Assembly: GCA_030144725.1 (NCBI GenBank)
Contig: JASKMD010000002.1
Coordinates: 3,179,086-3,243,085, forward strand
Origin: Haematococcus lacustris
Lineage: Eukaryota; Chlorophyta; Chlorophyceae; Chlamydomonadales; Haematococcaceae
Direction of reading: 5' to 3'
Length of the DNA: 64,000 nt
Shown: one piece after another, positions 12,301-21,425 of the stretch
Numbering within the stretch: the stretch's first letter is position 1
How the letters are laid out: every line of letters starts with the position of its first letter
Notes under the pieces: model-generated
Database searches by the model: none
Seen by the model: the letters and a program-made list of their open reading frames with translations, nothing else
Told to the model about the DNA's origin: nothing
Made by a program: the position numbers and the translations under genes

Positions 12301-15300
12301 TGAGGACAAAGGAAGGTGGGTTGTAATGGAGGGCTGCTACACCTGCCCCTCCATCTGCCAGCTCTACATCTCCCTACTCTATTGGTGAGTGCATCCAGTA
12401 CCCATGTCCAATGTTTGCTTCCGTTGACAAATCGTCACACCATTGCCGCAGGTCTTGTGCGCCTACACCTGAGACTATCGATGCCCTCCCCACTTCTCTC
12501 GCCCTCCCCATGGACCTCTCCTTCCCTTCCCTCCCCTTCCTCCCCTTCCTCCCACACACATATACACCACACCCCAGCAAAAGGTGAGTGCAGGTATGTG
12601 GCACCCTGTACCCACCTTAACCGCTAGCATGCCCCTTGTCACGCTGCAGGATTGATCGTCACACCCTTCCCCATCCCCTTTTCCTCCCCTTTCCCACGCC
12701 CACCACCAACGCCCAGCTTGTCGTCCCTCCACTTCCACCTCTACCCACCCCCCACTTCCCCCCTCCCCGTCACCTCTCCCCTGACATCCCAGCAGCCAGG
12801 AGAAAGCCCACCCCACCCACCCTCTTCCCACCCCTCCCTTCCCCCTCTCCCTCCCTCTCCCCTCCCATACTTGTCAAGCCTCCTCTTCCCCTCTCCCACC
12901 CTTCGATTGACGTGGCATCGCAACCCCCACCTCACCCCACCTTCCCTTCCCTACACCCTACACTCCCCACCGCAGTCCCACCCCACTGGCGCAAGGGATA
13001 TGTTGCCTGGTGTGAGCAGGTAGGAGGCCAGGAGGACCACAAAGGTAAGGCCACGGTGATAGCTAACACAGTGCCCAGCCTGGTCACCCTACCGCACGTG
13101 CACGCCCCTTGGTTGCAGGTCTAGTGGGCACCTCCCTTCCACTTCCCTTTCCCCTACACAACCACCCCCTCCCAATTCATCCTCCCCCGCCCCCGCCCCC
13201 GCCCCCGCCCCCGCCCCGCCCCCGCCCCCCCCCGCCCCCGCCCCCGCCCCCGCCCCCGCCCCCGCCCCCGCCCCCGCCCCCGCCCCCGCCCCGCCCCCGC
13301 CCCCCCCCGCCCCCGCCCCCGCCCCCGCCCCCGCCCCCGCCCCCGCCCCCGCCCCCGCCCCCGCCCCCGCCCCCGCCCCCGCCCCCGCCCCGCCCCGCCC
13401 CCGCCCCCCCCCGCCCCCGCCCCCCCCCCCCCCCGCCCCCGCCCCCGCCCCCGCCCCCGCCCCCGCCCCCGCCCCCGCCCCCGCCCCCGCCCCCGCCCCC
13501 GCCCCCGCCCCCGCCCCGCCCCCCCCCGCCCCCGCCCCGCCCCCGCCCCCGCCCCCGCCCCCCCCCGCCCCCGCCCCCGCCCCCGCCCCCGCCCCCGCCC
13601 CCGCCCCCGCCCCGCCCCGCCCCCGCCCCCGCCCCCGCCCCCGCCCCCGCCCCCGCCCCCGCCCCCGCCCCCGCCCCCGCCCCCGCCCCCGCCCCCGCTC
13701 CCTCCCCTGCCCCCACCCCCACCCATGCCCCCACCCACCCCAACCCATGCCCCCAACCCATGCCCCCACCCACCCAAACCCATGCCCCCAACCCAACCCA
13801 CCCCCGCCCAGCCCAACCCGGTTGAGCCTCCCGCCTCCCCACCTCCCGCCTCCCTGCCTCCCGCCTCCCCGTCTCCCGCCTCCCTGCCTCCCACCTCCCG
13901 CCTTCCACATCTACCCCCCCTCCCCGCCTTCACTCTTCCACTCCCCCCCCTTCCTAGCAGCAGTCATCAAGCAGCCAAAAGGTAGGTAGGTGCTACAGTG
14001 CCCCTACTATATCTGCTGCTGCGCCCCTACTGCTGCTGCTGCTGCCCCCCTACTGCTGCTGCTGCTTCGCCCCTGCTGCTGCTGCTGCCCCCCTGCTGCT
14101 GCTGCTGCCCCCCTGCTGCTGCTGCTGCTGCGCCCCCTGCTGCTGCTGCTGCCCCCCTGCTGCTGCTGCTGCTGCCCCCCTGCTGCTGCTGCTGCGCCCC
14201 TGCTGCTGCTGCTGCTGCCCCCCTACTGCTGCTGCTGCTGCCCCCCTACTGCTGCTGCTGCCCCCCTGCTGCTGCTGCTGCTGCGCCCCTGCTGCTGCTG
14301 CTGCTGCCCCCCTGCTGCTGCTGCTGCCCCCCTGCTGCTGCTGCTGCTGCCCCCCTGCTGCTGCTGCTGCTGCCCCCCTACTGCTGCTGCTGCTGCCCCC
14401 CTACTGCTGCTGCTGCTGCCCCCCTACTGCTGCTGCTGCCCCCCCCCCTGCTGCTGCTGCCACCCATGCTGCTGCTGCCTACAGTACTGTAGGTGTCTAC
14501 AGTACTGTAGGTGTCTACAGTACTGTAGGTGTCTACAGTACTGTAGGTGTCTACAGTACTGTAGGCTGTCTACAGTACTGTAGGTGTCTACAGTACTGTA
14601 GCTGTCTACAGTACTGTAGGTGTCTACAGTACTGTAGGTGTCTACAGTACTGTAGGTGTCTACAGTACTGTAGGTGTCTACAGTACTGTAGGGTGTCTAC
14701 AGTACTGTAGGGTGTCTACAGTACTGTAGGTGTCTACAGTACTGTAGGTGTCTACAGTACTGTAGGTGTCTACAGTACTGTAGGTGTCTACAGTACTGTA
14801 GGTGTCTACAGTACTGTAGGTGTCTACAGTACTGTAGGTGTCTACAGTACTGTAGGTGTCTACAGTACTGTAGGTGTCTACAGTACTGTAGGGGTCTACA
14901 GTACTGTAGGTGTCTACAGTACTGTAGGTGTCTACAGTACTGTAGGTGTCTACAGTACTGTAGGTGTCTACAGTACTGTAGGTGTCTACAGTACTGTAGG
15001 TGTCTACAGTACTGTAGGTGTCTACAGTACTGTAGGTGTCTACAGTACTGTAGGTGTCTACAGTACTGTAGGTGTCTACAGTACTGTAGGATGTCTACAG
15101 TACTGTAGGTGTCTACAGTACTGTAGGTGTCTACAGTACTGTAGGTGTCTACAGTACTGTAGGTGTCTACAGTACTGTAGGTGTCTACAGTACTGTAGGT
15201 GTCTACAGTACTGTAGGTGTCTACAGTACTGTAGGATGTCTACAGTACTGTAGGTGTCTACAGTACTGTAGGTGTCTACAGTACTGTAGGTGTCTACAGT

Positions 15301-17675
15301 ACTGTAGACCCCTACAGTACTGTAGCTGCCTTCCCCCCATGCATCCTTAACCCCCATGCCCCCTTCACCCCCATGCAGGAACAACTCAATGTAGCCCAAG
15401 CTCGTTTGCTATCCCGACAGTGCTATGCAAATGCGCTGACAACAAAGCGTGCCTATGTTGCCGAGCCCAGCATTATTCAGCCTCTAGGGTTAGGTATCGA
15501 CCCTGAGACCAGCCCTTGCAAGAGTCAGATCCCTTGCCCATACCATGCATGCAGTGATTGGCAGGACCACAAGTGGTGATGTAATGATGTAGGCTAAGAG
15601 TCATGATGTAATGATGTGAGGTTAGATGTAATGATGGATGGTTGAGGGCCAACCGCAAACAACTTTTGGGGCAATCTCTGCCGCACTCGATATTACACGG
15701 GAGGGTGCGGTGCACGAGGTTGTTGTGATTGCGGGGCATCATCAACATCCACAGCTTTGCGGGAGCTTGCAAGCCGAGGTACCCAGTACAACCGACAGAA
15801 CGGACCTAGCTTGCGATAGAGACGGGCCCCGGCCTTAGACCTTACACGTATGTATGTAGCTCCCTATGGCGACCTTATTGCGTGGACACAACTTTCGGCA
15901 CAAATATCCATATCGAGCTTGCGGGCCTACGCTTCGACGCCTCTCACTATTTATAGCACGCAGAAGCTGACGGTGCAATCGCGGTAGCAAATGGTGGTTT
16001 GAATGTGGAGAACAGCATGGTACCCTATTTACAAGAGACCTTGTCAAATCTGACCTACAGTACTGTAGACGTCTACAGTACTGTAGACACCTACAGTACT
16101 GTAGACATCTACAGTACTGTAGACATCTACAGTACTGTAGGTACCTACACTCCAACTGCTCACATACTCAGAATTTCAACAAGCGTCAAGTGGCGTTGGA
16201 GTCGCAAGGACAATCCGAGGCGAACCGCATCAAAAAACTACCCCCCTAGGATGACGAATATCCGCACTAATTTGCCTGTGTGATGCAGGCGACCCGCGCT
16301 ACCGACACCGACTCCCCCTGGTTTACACGCCAGAACCTGGGCAAGACTTCTGTTGCCGAGTACATTGCGGAGGCCATTGGCACAACCTCCCATGCGCTGA
16401 AGCGCACCAGCACCACTGAGTTGGTGAAGTCCACCCTCATCCAGCAGCTCGGTGGTTGGAAGTGCCTCAATAGCATCACCAGCTACGTGGAGCACACTCT
16501 GGATGACTCAGCGGACGCTGCTGCAGGCTTGCATCGCGCCATGGGTGCCTCGGCGTCCTCCATTCCGGCTCAGCCATCTGTGAACCACTCAATTTCTACT
16601 GTGCCACCCGCCACCGCAGCTCGTTTGCCCCCTTGGCGCCGGGCTGCCATGAGCACCGCCCTCCCTCCCCGGGCACCCATGGTCAGCCCGCCCCAAGACA
16701 CCCCAGTCGCAGATGTGGTCCTTCCTAGCAGACCCGTCATAGCAGCGGTCCAGGCTGCTGCCAGCCCCATGACTGCTACCCCTGCACCACTGGCCACCCC
16801 CGCCTGTTGGGGCACGCCAGTACCAAGCCCTGCAGGCCCCCCTTTAAGCAACCAACCTGCAGCTGGCCATGCTGCACCCTACATCACCCACCCTTCGGCT
16901 GGTCAAGCTGCACCCTATGGCAGTAACCCTGTGGCTGGCCATGCTGCACCCTATGGCAGCCACCCCGCAGCTGGTCAAGCTGCACCCTATGGCAGTAACC
17001 CTGTGGCTGGCCATGCTGCACCCTATGGCAGCCACCCTGCGGCTGGTCACGCTGCACCATACTGCAGCCACCCCGCGGCTGGTAACGCTGCTCCCTATGC
17101 TAGCCACCCTGCGGCCGGCTATGCTGAACCCTATGGCAGCCACCCCACAGCCGGCCACGCTTCCTATGGCAGCCACCCCGTGGCTGGTCATGCTGCACCC
17201 TATGGCAGCCATCCCGCAGCCGGCCATGCTGCACCCTATGGCTGCCACCCCCGCGGCCGGCCATGCTCCAAGCTTCCAGGCCAGCCACATTCAAGGCAGC
17301 CACGCTCCCTCCTACTGCAGCCATCCTGTGGCTATGTCTTATGGCAACCATCCCGCAGGCTGCAACGCTCCCCCCTGTGGCGGCCATCATGTGGCGAGCT
17401 ATTCTCCTTCCTATTTCAGCCACCCCTACGGCAGCCACCCTGCAGTCTCCACTCCCGTTGGGGGCTTCAGCAATGGGACATACCCCCCATCCCGCCATGT
17501 TCAATACAGCCCGGCTCTAGTCATGCGGCCAGTCAGCATGCGGCCCCTGTACCCTTCCCCCGCCCCATGGCCGTGCGTCCCCCAGGGTGTCTGCCCTGAC
17601 GCCATGGCCCGCCTCTCTGCAAATGAGCAGCTATATGTTGTGTGCCAGCAGGAGGGCATGTTGCCCTTCATGTGA
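9387..17675 (+). CDS. Crypton-like (DUF3504-type) tyrosine recombinase with repeat tail, probably decayed
   Basis: Exons inferred from splice signals: 9387-9607, 9720-9965, 10123-10217, 10295-10399, then after a 5.9-kb intron 16289-17675. Domain order follows tyrosine recombinases: helical N-terminal core-binding part ([19 protein letters not shown]), [18 protein letters not shown], first catalytic Arg near [17 protein letters not shown], beta-hairpin with [49 protein letters not shown], the HxxR box [17 protein letters not shown], and the nucleophile Tyr in ITSYVEH. The catalytic Arg, HxxR and Tyr are all present. The tail has about 12 copies of a 13-residue [16 protein letters not shown] repeat and ends LPFM. 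Two frame breaks, one near 9846 (between NFGYL and LMRCAD) and one in a C run at 17248-17252, suggest a pseudogene or sequence errors. The first exon is not identified; 9175-9230 is a candidate. Confidence 0.78.
10674..11078. repeat. Palindromic CTACAGTACTGTAG satellite, block 1
   Basis: Copies of the self-complementary 14-mer CTACAGTACTGTAG joined by ACATC or GTACC linkers, interspersed with a longer unit containing CCTCGAGAGACCATTTACAG. It lies in the long intron of the recombinase gene. Confidence 0.92.
11173..11374. repeat. 101-bp tandem duplication
   Basis: Two adjacent near-identical copies starting GATGGCATCGCACGAGG and ending CACAGCTGGTCC, at 11173-11273 and 11274-11374. Confidence 0.88.
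11420..11535. repeat. TCGCAGCCAGCC minisatellite
   Basis: About ten imperfect 12-bp copies of TCGCAGCCAGCC. Confidence 0.85.
11731..13981 (+). CDS. Possible proline-rich multi-exon gene nested in the element
   Basis: Four successive blocks begin right after a CAG acceptor. Three of these start GTCTT or GTCTA and one starts GATTGAT (11731, 12452, 12650, 13119). Three end in AAAG before a GTGAGT, GTAAGG or GTAGGT donor (12583, 13044, 13981); the first probably ends at 12299 before GTGAGG. The spacers are short, about 66-150 bp. Read through, they encode Pro-rich text ([41 protein letters not shown]). The (CCA)n tract at 11785-11850, (CAGCC)n at 11911-12265 (about 70 copies) and (CCCCCG)n at 13183-13700 lie inside the blocks. 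The repeated exon-intron layout suggests exon duplication. The function is unknown, and composition bias could mimic open frames. Confidence 0.3.
11911..12265. repeat. (CAGCC)n array
   Basis: About 70 almost perfect pentamers. It is open in all forward frames as Ser-Pro-Ala-Gln runs, which is an artefact of the 5-bp period. Confidence 0.97.
13183..13700. repeat. (CCCCCG)n array
   Basis: A pure hexamer tract with occasional length variants, followed by CCCACCC and CTCCCGCCTCC copies up to about 13900. Confidence 0.97.
14030..14475. repeat. CTGCTG tracts separated by CCCC
   Basis: Runs of 4-5 CTG separated by CCCCC or CGCCCC, period about 18-21 bp, merging at its right end into the palindromic satellite. 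Confidence 0.95.
14477..15325. repeat. Palindromic 18-bp satellite, main block
   Basis: About 46 copies of TACAGTACTGTAGGTGTC in direct tandem, with a few 19-bp variants. Each copy contains the perfect palindrome CTACAGTACTGTAG. Confidence 0.97.
15379..15493 (+). CDS. Exon-like segment, unassigned
   Basis: Preceded by CCATGCAG and followed by a GTATCG donor. It encodes [20 protein letters not shown] and then [18 protein letters not shown]. The text is non-repetitive and looks coding, faintly like the N-terminal SAM-like part of tyrosine recombinases, but it is too short to assign. It could continue the proline-rich blocks upstream. Confidence 0.3.
16054..16147. repeat. Palindromic satellite, block 3
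   Basis: Five copies of CTACAGTACTGTAG with ACATC, ACGTC or ACACC linkers, about 140 bp before the catalytic exon at 16289. Confidence 0.92.
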
Positions 17676-17950
17676 GCCAGCCATTCATGCTGGCTTGGCA
17701 TTGGAATGGTGCATATATTGATTTCTATCGTACTTTTCGTGCAGCTCGCTAAGCCATTCTTTCGTGCAGCTTGTTAGGCCTTATTTTTCGTGCAGCTTGT
17801 AGGAGTTTGTAGGGAGGTAGCACAAGCCATCAGCCTGCGATTGTAAGCCCTGGGTACTGCCGCGGTGGACCTCATACCTCTTACCCCAACCCCCATTATG
17901 AGAAAATAAGGACGCCTATATTTTTCCCTATACCTCAGATATATAAATCG
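17676..17950. other. Recombinase 3' flank
   Basis: No gene seen. It contains three copies of TTTCGTGCAGCT at about 17736-17804, spaced about 28-32 bp, then AT-richer sequence leading into the right inverted repeat. Confidence 0.6.
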
Positions 17951-18496
17951 AGTAACTTAAAAAAGTGTGTGCGCAAGCTACTGCGCCTCAGCGCCTCCTT
18001 GGTGGCCCCGAACCTGAAGCGCACATCGACGAGGCACGTAGTGCGGTTGGCGGTCGCTGAGCTGCTGCCCAATCCCGACAAATTTCATAGGAAGGTTCAA
18101 ATAGTTTCAGAAAAAGATCCATTCACTGCACATCTGAAAGTGCCGGGTGCTGCCCGCAGATCGGGTGCTGCAGAGTGATTGGCTTGGCTGTGATTGGCTT
18201 GGCTGGCGCCAGCGTGCGACAGCCACAGCGGAAGAAGCGCAAGCCAGAAAACGCCACAGATGGCGGATCTACGGACAGCATGGACGGCTTGCATCTTTTA
18301 AACTGGCTTGCATGTCTGACCTTTGGCATTTCAAACAGTGCAGGCCTACAAACAAGCCGCGTCTAAATAGATAGGCTGAGAACCAGCGGCATCCGCTCAG
18401 TTTCACTGACGATGAAATTCTTTCACATTTTCACATGAAACACTTTCATTTTCATTAAAAATTGAAAAACTGAAAATCTGAAAATTCACAAGCCTG
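17940..18496 (-). repeat. Right long terminal inverted repeat of the 10-kb element
   Basis: The complement of the left end, with the 41-bp identical core at about 17952-17992 and the terminal CAGGCTTGTGAA. Between them is extra sequence not found at the left end, including a direct repeat of GTGATTGGCTTGGCT near 18175-18205. Confidence 0.8.
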
Positions 18497-18504
18497 CTTG
18501 TAAT
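18497..18504. other. Target-site duplication, right copy
   Basis: CTTGTAAT, identical to 8511-8518. Confidence 0.9.
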
Positions 18505-18921
18505 AAGTTACCATAGCAAGTTGTACGATGAGCTACTGCGATGAGCGTTTGCATTTCTGTTCTTGCTGCCATGTGTTCAAGTGATGGCTTAATTATGTTG
18601 TGGGTGTGCGCAACCTAGGCTTGATGAGGCTGCTGCTTACTGCCAGAACCGTGGATGATAGGTGTGGCCCGATGATGTAGCCTTGGGCAGTTGTGTGTCT
18701 GTATGACTGCAGCAGAATGTCATTACTATGAGCGTGACTGTGCGGAAAAAGAAGAAGAAGCATGGAGCTGTTACCCATACTTATGCCTATAGCTGCCTCA
18801 GTTGGTGACGTTAAGCTACATGCCAACGAGCCATGATATGTTGATCCTTGCGCTGCCCAGCCCACACCTTTCACGAGAAAGCAACACACAAGCGCTGGGC
18901 CCTTAAATGCTGGTGCCTCCG
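18505..18921. other. Displaced H3-downstream flank
   Basis: About 18582-18706 matches the complement of about 37600-37704 (for example GCGCAACCTAGGCTTGATGA and TACTGCCAGAACCGTGG). That is the flank downstream of the intact H3 at 38 kb. No gene seen. Confidence 0.8.
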
Positions 18922-19104
18922 CAGCCAAGACCCAGATCTCACTGGACGATTACATTCACTGGTGTGACGAGCTGGTGTCTCAGTGGTGCCATTTACCCTT
19001 CTCCCGGGCTGGAGGATACCACTTCATCTCCATGGGGACCATCAATGACCAAAACCAATTCATCCGTGACAAGTCTTTCCATGTCAAATTGTTGTGTCAT
19101 GTAT
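18922..19104 (+). CDS. Unassigned exon-like frame
   Basis: After a CCGCAG acceptor, a 60-residue frame reads AKTQISLDDYIHWCDELVSQ, then WCHLPFSRAGGYHFISMG, and ends FHVKLLCHV-stop. It is low in repeats, aromatic-rich and looks coding. It lies upstream of the Fanzor-like relic on the same strand, and a link is possible but unproven. I recognise no family. Confidence 0.3.
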
Positions 19105-20300
19105 AATTGTCTGCCTATATATTTTAAGCGTACGTGCTTTCGTCTTGCGAGTCCCACGAGTCACGACCATCCAGGCTGCCTCTCAAGTGGTGGTGATGAT
19201 GTTGGTGTCACACCTAGCTGAGCTGGGCGGCTGCTCTCCACACTGAATCCCCGACCAACCCCGACCCATGTGGTGGTGATGATGGTGTTGCCGTTCTGCA
19301 CTCTCCACGCTGACTCTTCATCCCACCCCGCCCCCTTGGCTGCTCTGCTCCGGGGCTGAGGCGGCCAGCTGTCAGTGTGCAGCAACACACCGGCTCCCCC
19401 AACACCCAAACACAGTGTGCAACACACCGGCTTCCCTAGCACCCAGCACACGGTCCTCCAGCGCGTGCAGAGGTCACGTGCAGAGGGGCCTCCAGCACGC
19501 GGAAGGATGCCACACTCAGACAAGGCCCTCCCAGCAGCCCCCTGGGCACGGGCAGCCTGCTCACTTGGCTCCATAGGGCAGCACTACCTGCAGCCAGGGC
19601 AAGCAGGCACTGCACAGGGCTGTACCCAGGTCTATGGTCAGCGGTCGCTATGTTTGTGGCCTGATTAGCCATGCTACACAAGGCCAGCACGGTACAACCA
19701 CCCCAATGCTGGCTGCCTGCCACCACACCATGCTGCCTGCCACCACCCCATGCACCTAGGCTTACTGTGGTGCTGTATTACCGACATTATGTTGCGACCT
19801 GCTCCTGCTGACTGTGCTCCTGTGACCTGGCTGACCCGCTGACCTGCTGACCTGGCTTGACCTGGTCACATGGTACAAGTGCACCACCCAGCCATGCTTG
19901 AGCCATGCAGGGCAGCTTGCCATGCAGGCACTAGGCTAAGAGGCCGGCGCTATGGGCTAGCAATGCTGGCCATGCTGTAGTCAGCCTTAGCTCCAGCCAA
20001 CACTCTGGCTGCAGCCAGCCGGCAACTGCCACCCACACTGTCATCGCCTAGCTGCAGCTCACATGCATTCTACCCGCCCCTGCAGCCCACATGCCAGCTT
20101 TAGCAGCTAGCCAGCCAGCCAACTTCTGCAGCCGGCTAGCCAGCCAGCCAGCCTGCCAGCTAGGCAACAAGCCAGCCCACATGCCAACTTTAGCAGCCAG
20201 CCAGCCAGCCAGCCAACTTCTGCGACCAGGCAGCCAGGCTGCACTGACCCTGGCTGAAATGTTTGTCGTGAGATGAGATCTATTTTGTAAGTATATTGAG
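19105..20300. other. Spacer without a supported gene
   Basis: CA/GC-rich sequence with short repeats (CACCGGCTTCCC, GCTGACCTG). A CCAGCCAGC/AGCTAG minisatellite occupies about 20095-20245. Open frames on both strands follow composition. Confidence 0.6.
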
Positions 20301-21200
20301 ACCTATGGCTGAATCTGAGCACTCTGCTGTAGCTAAGAAGAGTCACACAATTGTGTATTTTCACGGGAGACCCAAGTTGCTTGAGAAGGCCACCGTCCGT
20401 CTCAATGCGCATCGCGTGATGGCTAAGGACAAGCGGAAGAGCACCACCAAGCACAACAAGGACCCGGGCATGCCAAGCAGCTGGTGGTCTTCTTTGGTGC
20501 TGCTAGCATTGGCACTGGGGGTGGGTGGGGTGCTGATGCGGTGCTGCGTGCCTGCTGCAAGGTGGTGTGCAGGCCCAGGGGCGCAGGCCAGCGGCGGGGC
20601 AGGGTGGTGCTAATGGATGAGCACCGCACCACCCGGGTCAGCTCAGCAGTGAATGGCCAGCAGCCATGTGAGGAGGAGCTGGACCATGAGCAGCCCACCA
20701 GGCGTGCAGGCTGGAAGCCCCCAGCAGGGCAGGTGGACCTGCGCCTGCTGCGCCCAGCCTGGAGCCAGCAGCGTGGCCAGCCAGTGAGGGGCCTGATGTG
20801 GTGCCCGGTAGTGGCCCCCCGCAAGCCCCCACAGGCCCCACGCAGCAGCCAGGCAGCCACACAGCCAGCAGCCTCAGAGCCAGGGCCCAGCACTCCCCCG
20901 CCAGCCAAGCGCAGCAAGCGCACCAAGGCTGAGCAGGCAGCTGAGCCTACCCAGCCCACCAAGGCTGCCAAGGCCAAGCCAGCACCACAGCCAGGCAGGT
21001 GGCTGGACAGGGACTGCAATGCAGCGCTGAACATGCAGCGCATTGGGGAGAGCAGGTGGCGCCCGCTGGAGCTGTGCTGGTGGCCAGACCAGACAGCTCT
21101 GCCAGCCAAGGGCAAGGAGTACCCTGGCCTGGGCTACAAGCGGCTGCGAGACAAGCCACATAAGGCCCAGGAGCAGCAGCAGCCTGCTGTGGCACAGTAA
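20300..21200 (+). pseudogene. Fanzor/TnpB-like RNA-guided nuclease, C-terminal relic
   Basis: The family is eukaryotic OMEGA nucleases with a RuvC fold guided by a transposon-encoded RNA. The frame ending at TAA 21200 has AKQLVVFFGAASIGTGGGWG, RRGRVVLMDEHRTTRVSS, a Cys-containing insert (QQPCEEEL; RGLMWCPVV), a basic AKRSKRTK stretch, then GRWLDRDCNAALNMQRIGES. DRDxNAAxN is the RuvC-III motif, and its Asp (about residue 189 of the frame that starts at 20484) is present. The Glu of DEHRTT sits where Fanzors carry their shifted RuvC-II Glu. The zinc-ribbon region keeps few cysteines. Upstream text (HRVMAKDKRKSTTKHNKDPG) is in another frame, shifted near 20468, and no RuvC-I Asp region is found. 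Hence a truncated, frameshifted copy, or one with unseen exons. Confidence 0.68.
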
Positions 21201-21425
21201 TGTGTGCCCCCTTCTCAAGCTGTCATCAGCTTCCAATCAGTGCATGTTTTTCATGCTAACTCTGCACAATAGCCCACGTGGTCAGGCAATAGTGTAGGTG
21301 GTAGGCACTCATGCACCATGTCCATGTGCATTGGGTATACTCCACAGAGCCCATTAACACCAAACTTTGAGTAGGGCCAGTATTGGTCACTAGTATATGC
21401 TGCTAGTGGCCACTACTGGTCCGGC
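21201..21425. other. Spacer
   Basis: No gene or repeat recognised. It separates the Fanzor-like relic (+) from the end of the ARM gene (-). Confidence 0.5.

Larger units (their letters stand above)
8519..18496. mobile_element. 9,978-bp transposable element with CAGG ends and an 8-bp duplication, carrying a tyrosine recombinase
   Basis: The left end starts CAGGCTTGTGAA at 8519 and the right end is its exact complement ending at 18496. The perfect 8-bp direct repeat CTTGTAAT flanks both. The similarity continues inward as diverged long inverted repeats: CAGATTTTCA/AATGAAAAT, TTTTTCTGAAA, TTTGAACCTTC-TATGAAATT, and a 41-bp identical stretch at about 8651-8691 matching the complement of about 17952-17992. 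The 38-kb histone locus supplies the uninterrupted site: its H3 downstream sequence matches 8383-8500 and then 18582-18710 on the far side. 8-bp duplications with CAGG ends fit hAT, or KDZ-type elements. The internal gene is a Crypton-like tyrosine recombinase, and no DDE transposase is visible. It may be a nested or composite element. Confidence 0.88.

Noticed and set aside
13089..13933. Long minus-strand Gly/Ala/Arg-rich frames of 243-273 residues
   Set aside because: They are open in all three frames because of the (CCCCCG)n hexamer.
14477..15325. Regular 18-bp direct repeats resembling a CRISPR array
   Set aside because: There are no unique spacers; the unit is wholly repeated, palindromic and in a eukaryotic context. 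It is a satellite.
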